Of a DNA stretch of 20,717 nucleotides, positions 1 to 5,369 are shown piece by piece (the stretch's first letter is position 1; each line of letters starts with the position of its first letter). The notes under the pieces were generated by a model that saw nothing but the letters and a program-made list of their open reading frames with translations, searched no databases and was not told where the DNA came from. The stretch lies in assembly GCA_007135435.1 (NCBI GenBank), contig SLIW01000105.1, positions 1-20,717 on the forward strand. Direction: 5' to 3'. Origin of the DNA: Natronomonas sp. GTDB lineage: Archaea > Halobacteriota > Halobacteria > Halobacteriales > Haloarculaceae. Made by a program: the position numbers and the translations under genes.

Positions 1-65
1 CCCGATCGGCTAACCCGCTACACGCCCGGTCCCTCCCGATCGACCGATCGCGACGGACCGTGACC

Positions 66-72
66 GTTTTCC
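66..72 (+). promoter_or_regulatory. TATA-like element of the first gene
   Basis: GTTTTCC lies about 26 nt upstream of the ATG at 95, the spacing expected for a haloarchaeal leaderless promoter. The match is weak. I see no gene in positions 1-94. Confidence 0.4.
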
Positions 73-94
73 GCCACCGTGGCCCACTTCCGAT

Positions 95-334
95 ATGGAG
101 GAGCGACCCGGTCCGGACGGCGATGCGCTGTACGTGTCGCGGGAGGTCGAACGCGGGAACAAGGGGCCGTTCCGCGTCGTCTACGGCGATCCGGAGGCGG
201 ACCGCCGCTGGGGGTTCTTCTGCTCGAACTGCGAGTCGTTCGACAACGCCGTCGACTCCATGGGTCGGATCAAGTGCAACGTGTGCGCGAACTTCCACAA
301 GGCCGAGGAGTGGGACAGTGTACAAGGAGACTAG
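95..334 (+). CDS. Small zinc-finger protein, DUF5816-like, with altered C-terminus
   Basis: 79-residue acidic protein with two CxxC pairs (CSNC at 43-46 and CNVC at 61-64) that should bind one zinc ion. The spacing and the surrounding text (WGFFCSNCESFDNAVDSMGR) match a small haloarchaeal orphan family that I recall as DUF5816. Its function is unknown. The ATG at 95 is chosen because a weak TATA-like element sits at the right distance. The C-terminus reads EEWDSVQGD before a TAG. A near-copy of the coding DNA, 49 bp further on in another frame, reads EEWDAAHE and then TGA, the ending I remember for this family. The present tail is therefore probably derived, through an insertion or tandem duplication. 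The zinc-finger call is firm, the family number is from memory. Confidence 0.8.
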   Translation: MEERPGPDGDALYVSREVERGNKGPFRVVYGDPEADRRWGFFCSNCESFDNAVDSMGRIKCNVCANFHKAEEWDSVQGD

Positions 335-365
335 TAGATCTCGCCACTTGGACGAGGAGTGGGAC
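295..365 (+). repeat. Direct repeat at the 3' end of the first gene
   Basis: A 22-bp segment at 295-316 recurs at 344-365 with 19 of 22 bases matching. The core CGAGGAGTGGGAC (13 bp) is identical at 304-316 and 353-365. The 49-bp offset is not a multiple of three. The second copy carries the tail EEWDAAHE and a TGA at 378-380, outside the present reading frame. Confidence 0.85.
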
Positions 366-479
366 GCCGCCCACGAATGACCTGCAAGCCTCCAGGTACG
401 TCAAGCGAGAACACGACGACGGTGGCGACCTGGTGGAATACAACGAACGTATAGGTCACCAGGCAGATACGTGCCAATC

Positions 480-486
480 TTTAACC
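480..486 (+). promoter_or_regulatory. TATA element for the gene at 512
   Basis: TTTAACC lies 26-32 nt before the ATG at 512. This is the expected position for a leaderless transcript starting at or next to the start codon. Confidence 0.55.
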
Positions 487-511
487 TCTGGCGCGCGTTA
501 GCTCCGGACGA

Positions 512-826
512 ATGGGTGCTGTTAGCACATCCCTCGTCGAGGAAGCACGGACCATCTTCACTGAACTGGGCTACGAGGTAACCGAAGAGGGGACCGAGCT
601 CCGCGCCGAGCGCAAGTGGCGAACCGTCCACGTCACCACCGCCGACCCCGAGGACGCCGGCTCACACGGCGGACTCCGCTGTTTCGTCGCCCGCGACGAC
701 GAGGCGACCGACGTCCGCGAACGACTCCTCGAAGCCGAACCCGACTACGACTGGGCGGTCCTCGGCGTCGACGACGACGGGTACCGGGTCCTCCACCCGA
801 GCGCGGACGTCCTCCCCGCCCCATAG
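512..826 (+). CDS. Conserved haloarchaeal protein, DUF7116-like
   Basis: 104-residue acidic protein of unknown function. The N-terminal half (VEEARTIFTELGYEVTEEGT, then ELRAERKWRTVHVT) looks like a small alpha/beta fold, followed by a segment predicting a domain that ends in DWAVLGVDDDGYRVLHP. I recall this pattern as haloarchaeal DUF7116, with the number from memory. No membrane segments, signal peptide or metal-binding motif are visible. The ATG start is supported by a TATA-like element about 27 nt upstream, so the transcript is probably leaderless. The gene stands alone, with 177 bp before it. The stop codon TAG (824-826) sits at the loop edge of a 5-bp hairpin (arms CCCGC at 815-819 and GCGGG at 826-830), and a tandem repeat starts there. 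Confidence 0.75.
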   Translation: MGAVSTSLVEEARTIFTELGYEVTEEGTELRAERKWRTVHVTTADPEDAGSHGGLRCFVARDDEATDVRERLLEAEPDYDWAVLGVDDDGYRVLHPSADVLPAP

Positions 827-922
827 CGGGTCCTCCCACGGCGGTACATCCTGGAGGAGCACTACCCACAGCGGCGCATCCCGGAGTGCACTTCCCACGA
901 TGGTGCACCTCGGAGGGCACAG
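820..922 (+). repeat. 29-30 bp degenerate tandem repeat after the stop codon
   Basis: Three units at 835-864, 865-893 and 894-922 share the pattern CCCA-n-n-G-GG, then CA-CC, GGAG and GCAC. A truncated unit at 820-834 (CCCATAGCGG then GTCCTC) contains the TAG stop of the preceding gene. The unit lengths 30 and 29 are not in frame. Short palindromes (GTGCAC, GGTGCACC) recur within it. Confidence 0.75.
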
Positions 923-1030
923 CCCCCATCCGAACGATCACGACCACCGAGAATTTCGCGTCCGTGATGAGGCTGAGCTAGCGTGGGTCGGTGTCGCCGC
1001 CTCCTGCAGCCCCGCGGCCGCCAGGGTACC

Positions 1031-1037
1031 TTTACAA
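1031..1037 (+). promoter_or_regulatory. TATA element for dodecin
   Basis: TTTACAA lies 27-33 nt before the ATG at 1064, which supports a leaderless transcript. It argues against an upstream start at 983, which would place this element inside the coding region. Confidence 0.6.
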
Positions 1038-1063
1038 CCCCTCCGCGTGAACTCCCGAACGCG

Positions 1064-1261
1064 ATGGTATTCAAGAAGATCACGCTCATCGGGACGAGCG
1101 ACGAGAGCTTCGATGCGGCTGTCGACGACGCCGTCGAGCGGGCCGAGGACAGCCTCGACAACCTCTACTGGGTCGAGGTCGAGAACCTCGGCGTGGAGCT
1201 CGCGTCAGTCGAGCACCGCGAGTACCAGGCGGAGGTCGAGGTCGCGTTCCAGCTCGAGTGA
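1064..1261 (+). CDS. Dodecin, flavin-binding storage protein
   Basis: 65-residue protein beginning [10 protein letters not shown], typical of haloarchaeal dodecins (usually 65-70 residues). The family forms a hollow dodecamer. In Halobacterium salinarum it binds riboflavin or lumichrome between tryptophans and is thought to store flavin and protect the cell from flavin photochemistry. Trp36 (in LYWVEV) is the stacking residue and Gln55 (EYQAEV) is the usual flavin-contacting glutamine, and both are in their family positions. The single alpha helix (about residues 13-31) followed by beta strands fits the fold. The frame is open upstream to 983, but the ATG at 1064 matches the family N-terminus and the TATA spacing. 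It is monocistronic, and no riboflavin genes are adjacent. Confidence 0.95.
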   Translation: MVFKKITLIGTSDESFDAAVDDAVERAEDSLDNLYWVEVENLGVELASVEHREYQAEVEVAFQLE

Positions 1262-1396
1262 CCATCGCCGCCCTCGCGAGGCGAGGGGACGGAGCACGGA
1301 CCCCCGACAGGGCCGGTCACCGTCGGGGTTTCTGCGGCGTGACCGCCGCCCGTGAGCGATCGGTGTCCAGCGTGAACACTCGATAGCGGTCCGTAC

Positions 1397-1440
1397 ACGA
1401 TCTGATCGACGTCTGAAACACGGTCTGATCGACGTCTGAA
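1397..1440 (+). repeat. 21-bp direct repeat pair
   Basis: Two copies at 1397-1417 and 1420-1440 share TCTGATCGACGTCTGAA and differ at one base of 21. They lie between dodecin and the convergent IscA-type gene, about 75 bp past the 3' end of the latter. They contain the palindrome GACGTC. A separate 10-bp palindrome, CCTCGCGAGG, lies close to the dodecin stop. Confidence 0.85.
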
Positions 1441-1514
1441 CGAGGACAGCCGCGCGTGAGGGACAGTGGCCGGCGGAGACGACCGGGAGAGGTAACTCGC
1501 TCGGGTATCGGATC

Positions 1515-1892
1515 CTACGTCCGGAAGGACTCGCCGCACCCGCACTCGCTCTCGACGTTCGGGTTCTGGACGTGGAAGCCCGCTCCCTGGAGGCCGCCCT
1601 CGAAGGCGAGGACCGACCCGTCGACGTACCGCTGGCTCGCCGGATCGACGAAGACTCGCAGGTCGTGGTGGGTCGTGACCGCGTCGTCCTCCTCCGGCTC
1701 GAGGTCGAACCGCAGGCCGTAGGACAGGCCCGCACAGCCGCCCTGCTGGACGAACAGCCGCAGGCCGGCCTCCTCGGGGTCGTACCCCTCGTCCTCGATG
1801 AGGGCGAGGGCCTGCTCGGCGGCCTCCTCGGTGACGCGGATCGGCGCACCCGCCCCGTCCCCGGACTCGTCTACCCGCTCGGTCTGGCTCAT
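1515..1892 (-). CDS. IscA/HesB/ErpA-type iron-sulfur cluster carrier
   Basis: 125-residue A-type iron-sulfur carrier, which accepts clusters from a scaffold and passes them to target apoproteins in the cytoplasm. The three cysteines that define the family are present: Cys53 in GGCAGLSYGL, and Cys117 and Cys119 in ESECGCGESF near the C-terminus. The first 17 residues (MSQTERVDESGDGAGAP) are an acidic extension before the conserved domain. The start is placed at 1892 because a TATA-like CATTATGC lies about 27 nt upstream. An in-frame ATG at 1919 would fall inside that element. No isc or suf genes are nearby, so it is probably monocistronic. Which subtype (IscA, ErpA or SufA) cannot be decided from the sequence. 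Confidence 0.92.
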   Translation of the reverse strand: MSQTERVDESGDGAGAPIRVTEEAAEQALALIEDEGYDPEEAGLRLFVQQGGCAGLSYGLRFDLEPEEDDAVTTHHDLRVFVDPASQRYVDGSVLAFEGGLQGAGFHVQNPNVESECGCGESFRT

Positions 1893-1915
1893 GCGGATGG
1901 GTAGCGGGCCGAGGG

Positions 1916-1923
1916 GCATAATG
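1916..1923 (-). promoter_or_regulatory. TATA-like element for the IscA-type gene
   Basis: On the minus strand this reads CATTATGC, centred about 27 nt upstream of the start at 1892. It supports a leaderless transcript. Confidence 0.5.
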
Positions 1924-2119
1924 CTGACGCACGGTCGGTCCGGGTCTGCCCGATGGATGGAGAAGGCTGCGGCACGGACGGACCGGGTCTGGACGATGGA
2001 TGCCCCGGGAGTGGCGGTAGAGGGGTTCTGTCGCATCGGTGGCCGATCGTCGGGCGGACGGCCGTCTGGGTGGCCCGAAATCGGCTCGACCCGCTCGGAT
2101 CCTGTGTAATCCACAACCG

Positions 2120-2126
2120 TTTTATT
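2120..2126 (+). promoter_or_regulatory. TATA element for the gene at 2153
   Basis: TTTTATT ends 27 nt before the ATG at 2153 and is one of the clearest promoter elements in the window. A second AT-rich run, CTATAATTGAATC, lies between it and the start. Confidence 0.65.
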
Positions 2127-2152
2127 CGTACTGAACCAACTATAATTGAATC

Positions 2153-2422
2153 ATGAACAAACACTTCGAAGATACGAAGTACTACCTGAAGCGAGCGGCG
2201 AAGACCGCCAAGGCGGGCGTCGCCGAGCAGATCGAGCCGATCCAGGAGCGGGTCAACGACCTGATTGACCGGGGCGACGAGGAGCCCGAACCCGGCCGGC
2301 TGGACGAGCTGCGAGAGGACATCAAGGAGCTCCAGGAGAAGGCCGAAGGCGAGACCCGGGAGGCGCTCGAGAAGGCCCGCGCGAAGATCGACGAGCTCCG
2401 CGAGGAGCGGAAGGCGTCCTAG
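2153..2422 (+). CDS. Small acidic coiled-coil protein, DUF7553-like
   Basis: 89-residue highly charged protein. The start MNKHFEDTKYYLKRAAKTA and the Glu/Lys/Arg-rich helical remainder match a haloarchaeal orphan family that I recall as DUF7553 (number from memory). Residues 48 to 86 (from about LDELREDIKELQEK onward) should form a continuous helix or coiled coil. There is no signal peptide, membrane segment or cysteine. Its role is unknown. A strong TATA element at 2120-2126 sets the start, and the gene is followed 88 bp later by tRNA-Val. The TAG stop (2420-2422) lies in the loop of a possible 6-bp hairpin (arms GGCGTC at 2413-2418 and GACGTC at 2424-2429, one G-U pair). Confidence 0.8.
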   Translation: MNKHFEDTKYYLKRAAKTAKAGVAEQIEPIQERVNDLIDRGDEEPEPGRLDELREDIKELQEKAEGETREALEKARAKIDELREERKAS

Positions 2423-2477
2423 CGACGTCGGCACGTCCGCCCCCGATCCTCCGCTCGTCGACCCCTCCTTGAAAAGG

Positions 2478-2485
2478 GTTAAGTT
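2478..2485 (+). promoter_or_regulatory. Promoter element of tRNA-Val
   Basis: GTTAAGTT is centred about 29 nt before the first base of the tRNA, a fitting archaeal box A position. Confidence 0.5.
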
Positions 2486-2510
2486 CGGCGGACCGATACC
2501 TCTCCTCACC

Positions 2511-2585
2511 GGGTCGGTGGTCTAGTCCGGTTATGACACCTCCTTCACACGGAGGAAGTCGGCAGTTCAAATCTGCCCCGACCCA
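2511..2585 (+). tRNA. tRNA-Val (anticodon CAC)
   Basis: All four arms can be drawn. The acceptor stem pairs GGGTCGG (2511-2517) with CCGACCC (2578-2584), with discriminator A2585. The anticodon stem pairs CCTCC (2539-2543) with GGAGG (2551-2555), and the loop TTCACAC puts CAC at 2546-2548, reading the valine codon GTG. The T arm is GGCAG, loop TTCAAAT, CTGCC (2561-2577). No intron is seen and CCA is not encoded. The promoter-like GTTAAGTT lies upstream. The DNA beyond the 3' end is less GC-rich than the rest of the window. I found no copy of the tRNA 3' end there that would mark an integration site. Confidence 0.97.
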
Positions 2586-2804
2586 CTTCTCCGATCGTAT
2601 CACGCGGAGCAACGCGAAGCTGTGGTCACGACTGGCTGCCGAGGCGGAGAGATATCTTCGGAGATAATTAATTGAACAATTGCGGACCAACACCGCCTCT
2701 GGGGTATTCCTCTATTCGAACATCGAGATCATCTGGTACGGAAACGGTCGTGATGTTGGCAGGGGGCGAACTAACCCCGGTGATGAGGGTCGAATATATG
2801 GAAT

Positions 2805-2828
2805 CTCCGATGAATTCTCCGATGAATT
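2805..2828. repeat. 12-bp perfect tandem duplication
   Basis: CTCCGATGAATT occurs twice without a gap (2805-2816 and 2817-2828) in the AT-richer DNA downstream of the MFS gene. Confidence 0.9.
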
Positions 2829-2845
2829 CGAGACACCTGCCTCTC

Positions 2846-2870
2846 ATGATCGTTTCTCAGAGACGATCAT
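2846..2870. terminator. Strong inverted repeat downstream of the MFS gene
   Basis: ATGATCGT (2846-2853) and ACGATCAT (2863-2870) are perfect 8-bp arms. On the plus strand the stem extends to 11 pairs, including one G-U, with the triloop TCA. It begins 57 bp past the MFS stop codon on the minus strand, so a transcription end or mRNA 3' stabiliser is possible. A protein-binding palindrome is the alternative. No T-tract follows. Confidence 0.5.
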
Positions 2871-2926
2871 CCGAGGATGCGATGCTGCCAGCACGAACAG
2901 GTGCGATATGGGCACCCTCGCCAGGT

Positions 2927-4138
2927 TCATCGGGGTATCCGGGGCAGGAACAGACTCGAACCGATCGCCAGGATCCCGACTCCTCCGAGGACGAGGATTC
3001 CCACGTCGAAGTACCCCATGTCCGCCAGAAGGCCCACGATCGGCGGTCCGAGGACTCCAACCCCGTTGAACAGCGTGCGGACGACGCCGAAGACGCTCCC
3101 CTGGATGTCGTCCGGAATGAACCGGATGACGTAGGTCATCGAGACGGGGAAGAACCCGCCCATCAGTCCCGCACACATCACGAGGGGGACGATCGCCGCG
3201 AGGCTGTCCACGTACGGCAATGCGAGGACCGGAGGCGTGCTCACGGCCGCGAAGCCGATCATCGCGTTCCGTTTGCCGATCCGGTGGGCCACCGGCCCGC
3301 TCGCGATCATCCCGATCATCATCCCGACGAACATGAGCCCGAAGAGCACCGACGCGAGCGGGTGGCTCAGGGCCTTCACGTCGATCAGGTACACCGGGAG
3401 GAACCCCGTGAGCCCCTGGTAGACGAACGCCAGACTCGACATGGCGACGATTATCAGGACCAGCGATCGGTCCACGAAGGTCGCACCGACACGTGAAATA
3501 GTCCGCCTCCACGAGCTGTCAGCCCCGCCGGCCCGGGGCGACGTCCGGTGGGGGACGATCAACCAGAGGCCGGCGATGACGACCACGAAGGCGGGCAGGA
3601 CGTAGGCGAGCCCCAGCCGCCAGCCGATGCCGGCGACGAGCAGGCCGGCGATGACCGGCAGGAGGATCGTGCCGACGTTGCCGACGACCTGCGAGAGGCC
3701 GATGGCGGTCGTCGCTCCCTCGTCGTACACGTCCGCGAGGATCGTCGTTCCGGTGGTTCCGAAGAGTCCGAGGCCGGAGCCGAGGACGAAGGTCGCGGCG
3801 ACGAAGACCCCGAACACCGGTGCGGTCACGACGAGCGCGATGCCCAGGACGCCGACGAGGAGCGCGCCAGTCAGGACCGCTCGCTCGCCGACCCGGTCGG
3901 CCAGGACCCCACCCGGGAGGCTCATGAGGGCGTAGCCGAGCCAGAGCACGCTCAGCGTGATCCCCGCCGTCGCGTAGTCGATGCGGAACTCGAGGGTGAT
4001 CTCCGGGATCAGGACCGGGTAGATGAGGCGCGTCCCCAGCGAGAGCAACCACCCGACCGAGATGACGACGAGGATCCAGCCCGTGCCATCTGCCCAGAGG
4101 CGCGAAGCGGTCTCCTGAAGCCGTTCGCGTATCACCAC
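2927..4138 (-). CDS. MFS transporter
   Basis: 403-residue integral membrane protein with a typical 12-helix major facilitator pattern in two halves joined by a hydrophilic loop (around PHRTSPRAGGADSSWRR). The loop between helices 2 and 3 carries the family's motif A as GGVLADRVGER (about residues 76-86). A degenerate copy, GPVAHRIGKRN, lies in the second half. This marks a proton-coupled or facilitative carrier. The substrate cannot be told from the sequence. No ATG lies upstream before an in-frame stop, so translation starts at one of two consecutive GTG codons (4138 or 4135). A 12-bp palindrome, CCTCTCGAGAGG, lies just upstream. The gene stands alone between stretches of less GC-rich DNA, next to a tRNA, which suggests an accessory insertion. 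Confidence 0.9.
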   Translation of the reverse strand: MVIRERLQETASRLWADGTGWILVVISVGWLLSLGTRLIYPVLIPEITLEFRIDYATAGITLSVLWLGYALMSLPGGVLADRVGERAVLTGALLVGVLGIALVVTAPVFGVFVAATFVLGSGLGLFGTTGTTILADVYDEGATTAIGLSQVVGNVGTILLPVIAGLLVAGIGWRLGLAYVLPAFVVVIAGLWLIVPHRTSPRAGGADSSWRRTISRVGATFVDRSLVLIIVAMSSLAFVYQGLTGFLPVYLIDVKALSHPLASVLFGLMFVGMMIGMIASGPVAHRIGKRNAMIGFAAVSTPPVLALPYVDSLAAIVPLVMCAGLMGGFFPVSMTYVIRFIPDDIQGSVFGVVRTLFNGVGVLGPPIVGLLADMGYFDVGILVLGGVGILAIGSSLFLPRIPR

Positions 4139-4144
4139 CGAGTA

Positions 4145-4156
4145 CCTCTCGAGAGG
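4145..4156. promoter_or_regulatory. 12-bp palindrome upstream of the MFS gene
   Basis: CCTCTCGAGAGG is a perfect palindrome ending 6 bp before the GTG at 4138 on the minus strand. In that position a bound dimeric repressor would block transcription initiation. No regulator gene lies next to it. Confidence 0.4.
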
Positions 4157-4333
4157 ACGCGCTCCCTACAGGTGTCCACCTCGCTGGTGGCCATCCGCCG
4201 GGTGTTCTCTGAGGTGCTGTGGACCCTCGCGACCGTCGGTGATGTCATATCGACTGCCAGGACGTGTTCAGGCACAAGTGGTGGAATGTGTCGGTAATGA
4301 CGGTGATCCGACCTTCGTGATAGTAACATTGAT

Positions 4334-4480
4334 GGGTTCGAATCGCCCTTCAATGGGTTCGAATCGCTCGTTGTCGGGTTCGAACCGCCCTTCGATGGGT
4401 TCGAATCGCTCGTTGTCGGGTTCGAATCGCGCGTAGATAGGTCCGGATCGCACATCGGTGGGTTCGAATCGGACAGGTGT
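4334..4480. repeat. 21-bp tandem array, seven units
   Basis: Seven contiguous 21-bp units start at 4334, 4355, 4376, 4397, 4418, 4439 and 4460. Six keep the core GGGTTCGAATCG or GGGTTCGAACCG, and the unit at 4439 has diverged to AGGTCCGGATCG. The 9-bp tails vary; units 2 and 4 are identical and units 1 and 3 are nearly so, suggesting duplication of a 42-bp dimer. The core contains TTCGAA and resembles the T arm of tRNA genes. There are no spacers of CRISPR length. Confidence 0.95.
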
Positions 4481-4887
4481 AGGATCTCTATCAATATCCA
4501 CCACCTCCGTACGCTCGGAGTCACCGCTTCGTGGTGGACGAGGAGTAATGCGACCGTTTCGATCCAATAGCGCCTGGGATGCAGTTCGAAGCAGCTATCG
4601 ATGGGACAGATCTGGCATGGGATGTCCCTTCTCGAGCTGGTGACGACACCGTTGCTATCCATCGCCGATAGATCACCGGGTCGGCAACCAATAACGAGAG
4701 ATTCGACAAAGTGTCTGCAAGAAGCTCGTTCACCGAGTAAAGATTGTTCACTTACTTATCTCCGAAATCGTGCCCATACGCCGGGGATTCGACGGGATCG
4801 TCGAGGGCTCCATCTCCGCACTGACGTGACGCGCCCGCCGACGTCCGTCCCGGGTGACCGGATGCCTCGGATCCCCGTGACGCCGTC

Positions 4888-5199
4888 TCAGCCGTCCAGC
4901 GTGGTCTCCAGCTCGACGAGCTGGTCGACGAGCCGCTCGAGATCGGTTCTGGTCCCGGCGGCGTCCCGATCGTCACTGGAGACCGCGAAGCCCACCCAAA
5001 ATCCATCCTCCCGTTCCTCGAGTGTGCCCGGGACCTGGAGCTCCCTGTCCGAGAGGTCCACGGCCCCTGGTAACTTCGTCCGGGCGTATCCCGTCCAGAC
5101 GGTCTCGCCACCCGTCCCGTCGACGGCGTAGACGTGACACGGGCGGTCGGCGTACGCCCACGACTCCACCGGGTCGTCGTCGCGGTCTGGCGTCTCCAT
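4888..5199 (-). CDS. Hypothetical haloarchaeal protein
   Basis: 103-residue acidic protein (begins METPDRDDDPVESWAYADRP) that I do not recognise. It has a high proportion of Asp and Glu, one Cys (PCHVYAVDG), several Trp and Tyr residues in the middle, and a C-terminal helix (TRTDLERLVDQLVELETTLDG). It looks like a small soluble single-domain protein, with no signal peptide or membrane segment. The codon choice and acidity are like those of the neighbours, which supports a real gene. The ATG at 5199 is the first in the frame. I see no good TATA element. It is divergent from the membrane protein at 5370, with 170 bp between them. Confidence 0.7.
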   Translation of the reverse strand: METPDRDDDPVESWAYADRPCHVYAVDGTGGETVWTGYARTKLPGAVDLSDRELQVPGTLEEREDGFWVGFAVSSDDRDAAGTRTDLERLVDQLVELETTLDG

Positions 5200-5326
5200 A
5201 CCGAGCGTTGGTCGGCGAGCCCCGTGTCAGTTTGGGTCGGTCCCCGGACGACGGAAAGGGGATGGGTCCCGAGGTGGGCTCGCATCGATAGCGACCGACC
5301 TCACAGCAGGCGATACCGACCGCGTG

Positions 5327-5332
5327 TTTATT
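5327..5332 (+). promoter_or_regulatory. TATA element for the AI-2E-family gene
   Basis: TTTATT lies about 40 nt upstream of the ATG at 5370, giving a short leader of roughly 12-15 nt. A possible TTG start at 5331 falls inside this element and is therefore unlikely. Confidence 0.55.
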
Positions 5333-5369
5333 GCCGAACGGGGGCCATCCACTCTCAGACCCGCGAGAC

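Larger units (their letters stand above)
2586..2926. other. Gene-free, less GC-rich stretch between tRNA-Val and the MFS gene
   Basis: 341 bp without a convincing gene. It has visibly more A and T than its surroundings. It holds a small inverted repeat AATTG-AA-CAATT at 2670-2681, a 12-bp perfect tandem duplication at 2805-2828, and a strong inverted repeat at 2846-2870. Open frames crossing it continue antisense into the MFS gene, lack an acidic composition and resemble nothing I know. Confidence 0.7.
4139..4887. other. 749-bp gene-free region with tandem array
   Basis: I see no credible gene here. The GC content is lower than in the neighbouring coding DNA. It holds a palindrome at 4145-4156, the 21-bp array at 4334-4480, and an AT-richer segment at about 4680-4770. 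Frames through the array stay open on both strands only because 21 is a multiple of three. Outside the array they are neither acidic nor recognisable. A decayed gene or former mobile element between about 4480 and 4760 is possible but cannot be shown. Confidence 0.6.

Noticed and set aside
983..1063. Upstream extension of dodecin to 983
   Set aside because: The added 27 residues are basic and outside the family, and the TATA element would lie inside the coding region.
2672..3496. Plus-strand frames downstream of tRNA-Val as a possible integrated-element gene
   Set aside because: They run antisense through the MFS gene and show no integrase, transposase or other recognisable motif. No duplicated tRNA end was found.
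4334..4480. CRISPR array
   Set aside because: Units are contiguous at 21 bp with variable tails of only 9 bp. There are no 30-40 bp unique spacers and no cas genes.
4268..4567. Minus-strand 99-residue reading frame with heptapeptide repeats (FEPDNERFEPIEGR) over the 21-bp array
   Set aside because: All frames stay open here because the period is a multiple of three. The flanks of the frame are not acidic or family-like, and there is no promoter or start context.
4132..4662. Minus-strand 176-residue frame crossing the array and the MFS start
   Set aside because: It runs into the MFS gene, has a non-haloarchaeal composition rich in Ser, Arg and Pro, and its repeats (SDSNP) come from the tandem DNA.
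4521..4751. Possible transposase fragment (minus frame beginning MNNLYSVNELLADTLSNLSLL)
   Set aside because: Only a short plausible helix. There is no DDE or HUH motif, terminal inverted repeat or target-site duplication.
5331..5369. TTG start for the AI-2E-family gene
   Set aside because: The TTG overlaps the TATTTATT-like promoter element, and the added residues (MPNGGHPLSDPRD) are not part of the family.
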